Below are positions 8,220-15,176 of a DNA stretch of 22,159 nt, one piece after another. The stretch is from a virus: the IMG/VR virus record IMGVR_UViG_3300009164_000391, positions 1 through 22,159 of that record. One strand, given 5' to 3'. A program made the position numbers and the translations under genes. The first letter of the stretch is position 1. The number at the start of each line of letters is the position of its first letter. The notes under the pieces were generated by a model that was not told the DNA's origin, did not search any database, and saw only the letters and a program-made list of their open reading frames with translations.

Positions 8220-9671
8220 ATGGCAGAACCATTAGTTGATATTGCAGAACCAAAACTTCCTAGCAAAGGACAAGTTGGGTTTAAAGAAATAATGGGAATA
8301 CAACAACCGTTTTTGGAAACAAAAGCAAAGTTGAGGCCTCAATTAACCTCGGCAAAGGAAGAGGAACTTGGAGCTAAACAGCGCCAATCCGAAATCCTCT
8401 CTACTGGCAAAGCCATAGCTCAACAGGGAGAAACAGAAGCTGTAAAAGGCGCTCAACAAGAATACAAAGAAAAGATAGAAAAAGAACCTTTGCCAGCGTT
8501 TGTGCCAACAAAAGACACGGCACAAGACCTTGCGGGTTTGTTTTCCCTTGTTAGCGTTATTGGAATGATTGTTGGCAAGCAAGATGCCCAGCGTGCTATG
8601 GGCGCTATGAATGGCATGTTAGAGGGTTATCAAAAAGGCCGTGGTGACCTGTACAAAAAAGAAGCCACTGAGTTTGACAAAAACTTTAAGGCCATGATTC
8701 AGAAACATGCTCAGTTTCGCAAAGAGATGGAAGATGCTGTTAAGTTAGCGTCTACTGACAAAGAGGCTGGTGTGGCTGCTGCTGAGATGGCGGCTACAAA
8801 AGCAGGTAGCAATATTGTGAAGGCAATGATAAATCAGGGAAGAATTACTGATGCGCTTAATTTTGTAAATGAAAGCGAGAAAGCAGTTAATGAGGCTGTC
8901 AAGCGTGAAGCTACAGTTCGTGACAAAGCGCAAGAACAAGCAGCCGCTTACTCTCGTACTAAATTGCAAATAGATGCTGCTGACAGGCGTGCAAAAGAAG
9001 TTCAAGAAGCCGCTTCTGAAAGAGAAGCAGACAGAGCACGTGCCAAACTTATTTCTGACGTGATGAAACGTAATGTTGGTACGCCAGAAAAAGGATTAAA
9101 ACCTCCAGCAAAGATTGTGGAAGGCTACATTGCAAACACGCAATTAAAAACAGACGTAGAAGATATTGCTAAAGACTTAAAGAATCCTCAGCTACAGGCA
9201 CAGATTAAGCAATATCGTGCAGAAGCATTTTTGACTGAAAAGGGCGAGGTGCTTAACCAGTTGCTCACAGGTGACATCCCTACCGAGTTGCGTCAATTCC
9301 TAACAAAAATTCGTGATGTTCGTAATAACTATTACCTCAACATTTCTGGTAAAGCTGTTACTGGTGGTGAGGCATTACGTAACTATGGTGTTGTTCCCCA
9401 GCCCGGAGATACGGCAGATGTAATGCAAGACAAACTTAGAGGTATGTCTAAACGTATTGGTGACCAAATAGCTATTACGCAGCAGTTATTTAAAATGCCA
9501 AACATTCAGCTTGCGCCCGGAGCCCCTACAGGCCTAAACCCTAATGCCGACTACTCTATAGGTGGTCAGGGCAGGTACGAGGTTGGCGCAACCTACACAG
9601 ACAGTAAAGGTAACAAGGCCAAGTATTTAGGTACTAAAGATAATGGCGAAGATAACTGGGAAGAAGAATAA
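8220..9671 (+). CDS. Probable internal virion protein, coiled coil
   Basis: A 483-residue protein, mostly charged helix. A hydrophobic segment lies at about residues 103-120 (QDLAGLFSLVSVIGMIVGKQ), and a long coiled coil covers about 150-300 with many AxxEAxxRE-type heptads. The C-terminal third contains FLTKIRDVRNNYYLNISGKA and TGGEALRNYGVVP. I associate that element with structural proteins of other phages; I cannot name a function. It starts two bases after the preceding stop and its own TAA overlaps the next ATG, so it is co-translated with its neighbours. Injection of such proteins into the host envelope is the usual model; here it is inference. Confidence 0.55.
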   Translation: MAEPLVDIAEPKLPSKGQVGFKEIMGIQQPFLETKAKLRPQLTSAKEEELGAKQRQSEILSTGKAIAQQGETEAVKGAQQEYKEKIEKEPLPAFVPTKDTAQDLAGLFSLVSVIGMIVGKQDAQRAMGAMNGMLEGYQKGRGDLYKKEATEFDKNFKAMIQKHAQFRKEMEDAVKLASTDKEAGVAAAEMAATKAGSNIVKAMINQGRITDALNFVNESEKAVNEAVKREATVRDKAQEQAAAYSRTKLQIDAADRRAKEVQEAASEREADRARAKLISDVMKRNVGTPEKGLKPPAKIVEGYIANTQLKTDVEDIAKDLKNPQLQAQIKQYRAEAFLTEKGEVLNQLLTGDIPTELRQFLTKIRDVRNNYYLNISGKAVTGGEALRNYGVVPQPGDTADVMQDKLRGMSKRIGDQIAITQQLFKMPNIQLAPGAPTGLNPNADYSIGGQGRYEVGATYTDSKGNKAKYLGTKDNGEDNWEEE

Positions 9672-12169
9672 TGGCATTTGACCCCAGCACAGCAAAACCA
9701 GAGGGAGCAAAGCAAGGCAAGTTTGACCCTGCTACAGCCTCTGCTGAACCTAAAAAAACAGAACCAACTCTTTTAGAAAGAGGAAAAGAGGTTTTTAAAG
9801 AAAGTTTAACAGGCGGTATCTACGGCGCTTTTGCTCCAGAAATGATGGAAGCAACAGGTGGCGCTATACGTCAGACTGCTGGACGTTTACCCGGCTTGGC
9901 AGGTCGTGTTGGCACAGGTGTTGGGGGAGCATTAGAGCTTGGTGGCGAGGCCATGAAAGCGTCTCGTCCTGCTAGTTTTTTTACTGGAGTTATTGGCGGT
10001 GCTGGTGGCGAGGCTGCTGGTCAAGCTGTCGAATCTAAGTATGGCCCCGGACTTGGCGCTGAGACTGCACGCTTATTGGGTGCTACGTTAACCCCTGTTC
10101 CTGTTTCTTATTTGGGAACAAAGACAGGTGGGTTGATTGGTTCTTTGGCTGGCAAGTTTGGTTTTCCCGGCATGTCTACTGCTAGAACAATAGGTCAGCT
10201 ATTGCAAGAAAACAATATCAAGCCTCAAAGCCTGACAAAAGAGCAAGAAGCATTTATTGCCAGAAAGCTAGAAGACATCCGTGGCGGTCAGCGTTCTATA
10301 GATGCCGAAAGAGAAATAGTAGACATGCTCAAAGCTGGCGCTGGAAAGATTACTCAGCAAGCCGCCATGACTGCTGAACAACTAGAGTCCGCCGCCGTTA
10401 GCAGGCCACAAGAAATTATTGCAGAGGCACAGAAAAGAGCGCAGAGTATTCGTGATAGTGCTCGTGCATTAAGCCCTGCCCAGCGTCAAATATCAGAAGC
10501 AGACGCACAATCTATTTTGCAAAAAGGTCAGCAAGAGGCAACTCGTATAGAAAAAGAGTTGCGCCAACAAATTGCTGACATGAGAGGCAAAGCAGGAAAG
10601 TTGACCACAAGAGCACAAGCAGGTACGCAAGAAGCAAGACAAACCCTGAGCGCCGTTGGTCAACCCCAAACACCCACACAAACAGGCGAGAGCATTCGTG
10701 ACGCTGTTAATCCCGTGTTTGAAAAACTGAAAGCAACCCGTGAAGCAAATGCCAATAAATACAAGGGCGAGGCGTTTGGTGAGGCTTTAGCAAAAGAAAA
10801 AGCAGGTCAACGTGTTTCTGGAACAAAGGCTTTCCAAGAAGCAATGACAGCTATTGAAACAGCTATTAAAAACCCAGAGACAAAACTTAAAAACATTTCT
10901 ATTAACGAAGTTGAGTCGCAGCTACAAAAAGTTAAAAACGCACTTGACCCTAGAAAGCAAATTGATAACGTAATTGTTGGTGAACCAGTTAGCTTTGAAG
11001 GCTTGGAAAACTTGCGCCGCTTTCTGCGTGACCGTGCGTATGGTTTACCTGCCGAGGGATTTGACGCTATAGGCCAGCGTCAGGCTGGTCAGCTTGCAGA
11101 TGCTGTTGAGGCCATTCAACGAGAGTTCTCTCCCAAGATTACCAAGTTCTTAGAACAATATCGTGCTGACTCACAGCCTTTAAACCTGTTCAAAACAAAA
11201 CTAGGACAGGCGATTGTTGGCAAGGAAGAGTTTGACATGGCTAGATTTGCCACTGACCCTGCTGCCTTGGGTGAGCAGTTTTTTAAGTCAGAGACAGGCG
11301 TTAAAGATTTGGTTGCTATGCTGGGCGGTGATGCTCGTCAAGCAGAAAAACTTGCTCGTGGTTATGTAACCAGCAAGCTAGAAGGTGCGTCTGGCAAAGA
11401 TATAGAAACATTCCTGTCCAAGAGCAAGGACTGGATTAACCAGTTTCCAGAACTAAGGCAACAACTAGAAACTGCTGCCAAAACTATAGGCCGTGCGGAA
11501 GGTTTTGGTGGAGCACGTACAAAACTAGCAGAAACCCTACGTACAGGCGCTACCCAGATTGCTGACGTTATTCCTAGAAAGACTGGTGCTGTTTTGTCTA
11601 CAGCAGAAACAGAGGCGCAAAAGGCTGCCGAGGCTCGTATCAAACTTGCTGCCAAGGGATTAAAGGGAGAAAAGAAGTCTGCTGCTGAAATTGTCAAAGA
11701 GGCAAAAGATGTTGCAAAAGCAGAAGGAGCAGCACTAACTGGTCAAGCAAAAGCTGTGCGGGAAGAGGCAGCTCAGAGGGCTCAAACAATTCTGTCCGGC
11801 ACTACAGATGCCAACAGGGTGCGTGACATTGTTCTTGGTAAAAACAAAGATGAGTGGAAAGAGATGGCGGACATTGTTCTTTCTAATCCCGGTGGCAAAG
11901 AAAAGTTTGCGGATGCTGTTGGTCAAATTCTTGGTGACAAAGCCACAAGAAGTCTCAAAGGTGCTATTGATGACTGGAAATACATTGGTCAAAACCTAAT
12001 TGACAACAAGCTAATGTCTCCAGAAAAGGTGGCGGAAATTGAGTCCAAGCTGCAAGAAATATTTGTTACTCCAGTTGATTTAGCGCAGAAGATTACTTTT
12101 GCTCAAACTTTAATGCGTAACGCCGTAACTGGATATTTATTGCCAGCAGTAACGAGGGTACTAGACTAA
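9671..12169 (+). CDS. Large probable ejection/internal virion protein
   Basis: An 832-residue protein starting at TAATG, with a GGGAAGAAG SD. Residues about 45-170 are glycine-zipper-like and weakly hydrophobic (GGIYGAFAPEMMEATGGAIR, then VGTGVGGALELGGEAMKA), suggesting membrane insertion or pore formation. The remaining 650 residues are long amphipathic helices with many Gln, Lys and Glu residues and no enzyme motif (no lysozyme-like E...T catalytic pattern or peptidase motif was seen). Size, composition and position as the last big gene of the late block fit the largest DNA-ejection protein of a podovirus (analogous to T7 gp16 or P22 gp16). A tape-measure protein is the main alternative, but neighbouring long-tail genes are missing from this window. 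Confidence 0.55.
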   Translation: MAFDPSTAKPEGAKQGKFDPATASAEPKKTEPTLLERGKEVFKESLTGGIYGAFAPEMMEATGGAIRQTAGRLPGLAGRVGTGVGGALELGGEAMKASRPASFFTGVIGGAGGEAAGQAVESKYGPGLGAETARLLGATLTPVPVSYLGTKTGGLIGSLAGKFGFPGMSTARTIGQLLQENNIKPQSLTKEQEAFIARKLEDIRGGQRSIDAEREIVDMLKAGAGKITQQAAMTAEQLESAAVSRPQEIIAEAQKRAQSIRDSARALSPAQRQISEADAQSILQKGQQEATRIEKELRQQIADMRGKAGKLTTRAQAGTQEARQTLSAVGQPQTPTQTGESIRDAVNPVFEKLKATREANANKYKGEAFGEALAKEKAGQRVSGTKAFQEAMTAIETAIKNPETKLKNISINEVESQLQKVKNALDPRKQIDNVIVGEPVSFEGLENLRRFLRDRAYGLPAEGFDAIGQRQAGQLADAVEAIQREFSPKITKFLEQYRADSQPLNLFKTKLGQAIVGKEEFDMARFATDPAALGEQFFKSETGVKDLVAMLGGDARQAEKLARGYVTSKLEGASGKDIETFLSKSKDWINQFPELRQQLETAAKTIGRAEGFGGARTKLAETLRTGATQIADVIPRKTGAVLSTAETEAQKAAEARIKLAAKGLKGEKKSAAEIVKEAKDVAKAEGAALTGQAKAVREEAAQRAQTILSGTTDANRVRDIVLGKNKDEWKEMADIVLSNPGGKEKFADAVGQILGDKATRSLKGAIDDWKYIGQNLIDNKLMSPEKVAEIESKLQEIFVTPVDLAQKITFAQTLMRNAVTGYLLPAVTRVLD

Positions 12170-12378
12170 TGAGCAAGAAAAAAGACAAAGGCATTAACGC
12201 TGACCTAGAGGAAGCCATCTCTAGTTTGCTGAAAAGCACTATGGCAGACCCAGAAGCAAGCCTGACAGACAAGACCAAGATTCTTGACCGTGCTCTCAAA
12301 CTTGAGCAACTCAAACTCAAGATGAGTGATGACGAGTGGGGGTCAGGGTTTATGGATGATGATGATGGGGATACATGA
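12169..12378 (+). CDS. Small acidic-tailed helical protein
   Basis: A 69-residue protein whose ATG overlaps the preceding TAA. It has a basic start (MSKKKDKG), a central helical pair (ADLEEAISSLLKS, then DKTKILDRALKLEQLKLKMS) and a very acidic end (DDEWGSGFMDDDDGDT). Similar short proteins occur in other phages, but I do not know their function. The compact helix plus acidic tail could suit a DNA-mimic, scaffold or assembly helper. That is a guess. Confidence 0.65.
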   Translation: MSKKKDKGINADLEEAISSLLKSTMADPEASLTDKTKILDRALKLEQLKLKMSDDEWGSGFMDDDDGDT

Positions 12379-12400
12379 TAATATGATTACATCATTATCA
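12376..12400 (+). repeat. AT-rich inverted repeat before an SD
   Basis: TGATAAT (12376-12382) and ATTATCA (12394-12400) are perfect inverted arms around 11 nt, directly before the AAAGGAG SD of the next gene. The left arm contains the stop codon of the gene before. It could be a weak mRNA hairpin or a protein-binding site. It is AT-rich enough to be chance. Confidence 0.3.
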
Positions 12401-12413
12401 AAAGGAGTTTTAC

Positions 12414-12638
12414 ATGGATGCAACCGCAATCATTCGCCTAGCGTTAGGGGTCATCTCCGACCGCTTAATTACCATAATCGCCCTGTTAACGTCCTGTGGC
12501 CTGACGTGTTACACGTTGTGGGCAGGGAGTTGGGAGAGGGTGGTAACACTAGCAATTTATGTGGTTTTCGCTTACGCTACCGTAACTGTCAAGGAGAAAC
12601 GAAATGACACCAGACAAGAAACATCAACGTCCGCATGA
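12414..12638 (+). CDS. Small two-helix membrane protein (holin-like)
   Basis: A 74-residue protein with one of the best SDs in the window (AAAAGGAG, 6 nt before ATG). Two membrane segments are visible: about residues 17-38 (DRLITIIALLTSCGLTCYTL) and 43-60 (VVTLAIYVVFAYATVTV). A charged tail follows (KEKRNDTRQE). A two-TM protein of this size 1.6 kb before the 3-TM holin could be a second holin or antiholin, or a superinfection or envelope protein. The last 35 nt overlap the next gene in another frame. Confidence 0.6.
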   Translation: MDATAIIRLALGVISDRLITIIALLTSCGLTCYTLWAGSWERVVTLAIYVVFAYATVTVKEKRNDTRQETSTSA

Positions 12639-12816
12639 GGCTAATCAGCAGATAGCCAAGTCTGTGCGCCCACAACTTCCCCGTGATGGCTCTGCTAACG
12701 GGCAAAACGCCATTCGCAACAAGATGCCAGCAGGATATATTTCTGTGTGGGACTTTGGTTCTGGCTCACAAACTAAATACTCTCCCACCGTAGGAAACGG
12801 AAAGAAGGTGTACTAA
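12604..12816 (+). CDS. Small basic hypothetical protein
   Basis: A 70-residue protein with its own SD (AAGGAG, 6 nt before ATG) placed inside the end of the previous gene. It is hydrophilic and basic (MTPDKKHQRPHEANQQIAKS), with a Gly/Tyr-rich second half (GYISVWDFGSGSQTKYSPTV). No membrane segment or known domain. Its stop overlaps the next ATG (TAATG), so it belongs to the same chain of coupled genes. Function not recognised. Confidence 0.65.
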   Translation: MTPDKKHQRPHEANQQIAKSVRPQLPRDGSANGQNAIRNKMPAGYISVWDFGSGSQTKYSPTVGNGKKVY

Positions 12817-13157
12817 TGGCTAACAATATTCCTTTTCAAGCACAAGGAAAGACAACTCGTATCAACGTAACAACAACAGCTAATACGGTTTCTATCCTCT
12901 CAGACAGCCCATGCAATCAAGTAAGAATCCATAACGGTTCGGCAGCCGAGGTGTTTATTCGGTTAGGAGTTGCGTCTACTGAAGATGTGGTTATTCCTAC
13001 TGCGGGAACTCCTGCGTATGGAACCATTCTTCATAACAATCAAACAGTAATTTTTACTGCTCCAAGACAAGCTACTAACACGGCCTCTTTATATGTTTCC
13101 GCAATCGTGGCTTCTGGCACAGCAACTGTGTATGTAACGCCCGGCGAAGGCCTTTGA
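12816..13157 (+). CDS. Small beta-rich structural protein
   Basis: A 113-residue protein, almost entirely short beta strands (KTTRINVTTTANTVSILS, QVRIHNGSAAEVFIRLG, TASLYVSAIVASGTATVYVT). This is typical of a single beta-sandwich domain found in head-decoration or minor virion proteins. No catalytic or membrane motif is visible. It sits among late genes between the internal virion block and the lysis block. Its end (GGCCTTTGAGG) provides the SD for the next gene. The virion role is inferred from fold type and position. Confidence 0.6.
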   Translation: MANNIPFQAQGKTTRINVTTTANTVSILSDSPCNQVRIHNGSAAEVFIRLGVASTEDVVIPTAGTPAYGTILHNNQTVIFTAPRQATNTASLYVSAIVASGTATVYVTPGEGL

Positions 13158-13165
13158 GGTAAACC

Positions 13166-13879
13166 ATTGACCCCTTCTCTCTCCTGCTGGCAGCGCAGAC
13201 GGCTTTTAGTTTTATCAAAAGCGGTTGCGACATGCTCCATCAGGGCAGGATGGAGTTGGAAGGTGCGAAGAAGACGGTTGAAGGCGCTCTTGAAGATGTC
13301 AAGGCCATCAAGGGCATCTGGCAATGGTTCCTTGGTTTATTCCAATCTAAGCCTAGCACAGCGACACAGCCAGTCGTTGCCAAGAAAACAGCCAAGATTG
13401 CTGCCAAGCAAAAATCTTACGAAGAGCTCGAACTCAAACTCATTAGCGACATCGGGGAAAACCTCGGTGTCCTCTTTGACACGCAGCAGCAGATTACAAA
13501 CTTTTACCGTGAACTAGAAGAGGATTCCAAGACCAAGTTCAACCCTGAGCAAAACACTAGCAAGAAGGCTATAGAGCGTGCCTTGATAGAGTTGCAGATG
13601 GAGAAGTTGATGGAGCAGACTAGGGAGGCGATGGTTTATGCGCCAGCAGAGTTGAAAGACTTGTATAGCCGATTTTTGAAGATGCACGCCAAGATTGAGC
13701 GTGAGCAGGAGTGGGCTAGGTCAGAGATGATTCGCAGGGCAAGGTTAGCGAGATGGAAGAGGGAGCAAGAAGAGATTAGGCTAATTGAGTTCACAAGTGG
13801 AATAATTGCCGTAATGTTTGTTTCTCTAATTTTTGGGTGGCTAATGTGGCAACTGCACGGCTTGTCGGATGGATTTTGA
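13166..13879 (+). CDS. Coiled-coil protein with C-terminal membrane anchor, apparent ATT start
   Basis: A 237-residue protein if it begins at ATT 13166. An ideal SD (GAGGT, 13156-13160) lies 5 nt before the ATT; an in-frame TAA stands at 13160-13162. The first ATG (13232) lacks an SD and would delete the helical N-terminus (DPFSLLLAAQTAFSFIKSG), which looks like the conserved MDPxxxxxAxxAxxxIKxGC start of similar phage proteins. Residues 40-60 are amphipathic, about 80-200 a charged coiled coil, and 207-230 a membrane segment (TSGIIAVMFVSLIFGWLMWQ). It sits just before the holin and overlaps a second membrane protein, so a lysis or envelope role is plausible but unproven. AUU is a rare start known from E. 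coli infC. Confidence 0.7.
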   Translation: MDPFSLLLAAQTAFSFIKSGCDMLHQGRMELEGAKKTVEGALEDVKAIKGIWQWFLGLFQSKPSTATQPVVAKKTAKIAAKQKSYEELELKLISDIGENLGVLFDTQQQITNFYRELEEDSKTKFNPEQNTSKKAIERALIELQMEKLMEQTREAMVYAPAELKDLYSRFLKMHAKIEREQEWARSEMIRRARLARWKREQEEIRLIEFTSGIIAVMFVSLIFGWLMWQLHGLSDGF

Positions 13880-14007
13880 CAGGAGTAGCGCTATGTATTA
13901 TTGTTGCAACTACATCAATAGCATACGTGGAAACCCTGTACATGAAAGCCCAGCTCAAGAAGGAAATCAAGGAACTGCGTAAATTGAAACAGGAACTCAA
14001 GAAATGA
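13846..14007 (+). CDS. Overlapping 53-aa membrane protein, spanin-like layout
   Basis: A short gene starting inside the end of the preceding gene (34-nt overlap) at GTG 13846, with a weak GGGTGG SD; GTG at 13837 is an alternative. The product is VATARLVGWILTGVALCIIV then ATTSIAYVETLYMK, one strong membrane segment (about residues 6-28), followed by a Lys/Glu coiled coil (QLKKEIKELRKLKQELKK). The stop overlaps the holin ATG as ATGA. One N-terminal anchor plus a periplasmic-type coiled coil, next to holin and endolysin, is the layout of an inner-membrane spanin, though shorter than lambda Rz. Function is inferred. Confidence 0.65.
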   Translation: MATARLVGWILTGVALCIIVATTSIAYVETLYMKAQLKKEIKELRKLKQELKK

Positions 14008-14504
14008 ATGACTTACTCAACTTGCTCAAGGGTGTTGCGCCCACTCTCGCAACTGTTGTTGCTGGCCCTTTTGGTGGCGCTGCTGTTAGTGCCATTGCTA
14101 ATCGGATTGGTTGTGGAGGGACTGTGGAGGAAGTGGCGAAAGCCATAGCAGGTGACCCAGCCGCAGCCCAAAAGATTGCAGAGCTTGAACTAGAGTACGC
14201 CAAGCTGGAGGCTCAAGACAGAGACTCTGCACGTAAAGCGTATGCAACTGTTGCAACATCTGAGAACGCTACCAAGTTAGAGAAGTTAGTAGTTCCCATC
14301 CTAGCCTTGGGTGTTGTTGGTTTAGCGTTTACTCTTATTGGCATATTGATGTTTGTAGATACGCCTAATGACCAACAGCAATTAGTTATCTTTGCGCTAG
14401 GGTTTATTACTAGCGCTGCTGGTCAAGTGTTATCTTTTTACTTTGGTTCTAGCCAAGGTAGTAAAGACAAGACAGAAGACATGAAAGGCATGATGAAAAA
14501 ATGA
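14004..14504 (+). CDS. Holin, 3-TM type
   Basis: A 166-residue protein that overlaps both neighbours (ATGA at each end). It begins with a small-residue hydrophobic segment (PTLATVVAGPFGGAAVSAIA), has a charged middle, and then two strong membrane helices at about residues 93-115 (KLVVPILALGVVGLAFTLIG) and 125-148 (LVIFALGFITSAAGQVLSFY). A hydrophilic Lys-rich tail follows. This matches the phage/GTA 3-TM holin family (GTA_holin_3TM). Holins form lesions in the inner membrane at a set time and release the endolysin, which is the next gene. Confidence 0.75.
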   Translation: MNDLLNLLKGVAPTLATVVAGPFGGAAVSAIANRIGCGGTVEEVAKAIAGDPAAAQKIAELELEYAKLEAQDRDSARKAYATVATSENATKLEKLVVPILALGVVGLAFTLIGILMFVDTPNDQQQLVIFALGFITSAAGQVLSFYFGSSQGSKDKTEDMKGMMKK

Positions 14505-14953
14505 ACCTTTCAGAACACTTTACTCTTGATGAGGCAACGTATAGCGAGACGGCTATTCGGATGCACATTGACAATCAACCTAGCGAGCAACAGTTAGCAA
14601 ACATGAAAACTGCTGCTGAAAAGTTGGAGGCAGTCAGAAATGTCACAGGCGCTCTTCGTGTTAATTCTTGGCTACGCTTGCCCGATGTTAATGTGGCTGT
14701 TGGTGGCTCTAAAGTATCCAGTCACATGGACGGGTGGGCTATTGACTGCTCTTCTTCTGCTCATACTCCTTATGAACTATGTCAGCTTGTTTTGAAGGAT
14801 GGAATCAAGTTTGACCAAATTATTCACGAGTATGGAAGGTGGATGCACATATCATTTGCACCTGAGATGCGTCAGCAATCCCTAACCATCTACAAGCCAG
14901 AAGGCAAGTACAAGATGGGAATACTAACGGAAGCGGAGTATCACAATGCCTAG
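14501..14953 (+). CDS. Endolysin, M15 peptidase family
   Basis: A 150-residue single-domain protein. It has the M15 (D-Ala-D-Ala carboxypeptidase-like) zinc signature SSHMDGWAID, with His75 and Asp82 as ligands. Later comes HEYGRWMHISF, with His116 as the third ligand and Glu110 as the likely catalytic residue. This family cuts peptide bonds in peptidoglycan stems (L-Ala-D-Glu or D-Ala-D-Ala type). No signal peptide or SAR anchor is visible, so export should depend on the holin just upstream. There is no separate cell-wall-binding domain, as is usual for Gram-negative phages. It overlaps the holin stop by 4 nt. Confidence 0.88.
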   Translation: MNLSEHFTLDEATYSETAIRMHIDNQPSEQQLANMKTAAEKLEAVRNVTGALRVNSWLRLPDVNVAVGGSKVSSHMDGWAIDCSSSAHTPYELCQLVLKDGIKFDQIIHEYGRWMHISFAPEMRQQSLTIYKPEGKYKMGILTEAEYHNA

Positions 14954-15176
14954 AAAGAAATCCCCTAACCTCTCTGTTGGCAGAGGTGAGAAGTTGTCTG
15001 TCAAAGCAGGTGGCGGTCTGACTGCCAAAGGTAGAGCAAAGGTCAATCGTGCTACTGGTAGCAAGTTGAAAGCTCCTACTAAGTCAGGCCCTCGCCACAA
15101 GTCTTTCTGTGCCCGTTCTAAGAACTGGAAGGGCGAGAGAGGAAAAGCGGCGAGGAAGCGCTGGGGCTGTCGTTAA
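14946..15176 (+). CDS. Small basic protein, DUF6321-like
   Basis: A 76-residue, strongly basic protein (MPRKKSPNLSVGRGEKLSVK, then GGLTAKGRAKVNRATGSKLK, ending RKRWGCR). The GGLTAKGRAKxNRxTGSxLKAP core, followed by GPRHKSFCAR, matches the phage/bacterial family I recall as DUF6321. Its function is not known; the charge suggests nucleic-acid binding. It overlaps the endolysin by 8 nt and is the last gene of the rightward block. Its TAA shares two bases with the stop of the oncoming glycosyltransferase gene. Confidence 0.75.
   Translation: MPRKKSPNLSVGRGEKLSVKAGGGLTAKGRAKVNRATGSKLKAPTKSGPRHKSFCARSKNWKGERGKAARKRWGCR

Noticed and set aside
12326-12607. 93-codon plus ORF over the two-helix membrane gene
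   Set aside because: It runs through the SD of the membrane gene in another frame, and its basic, His/Arg-rich product looks like a shadow.
13167-13517. 116-codon plus ORF starting TTG
   Set aside because: It is out of frame with the coiled-coil gene, has basic Ser-rich composition and no neighbour logic. The adjacent ATT frame fits the SD and protein pattern better.
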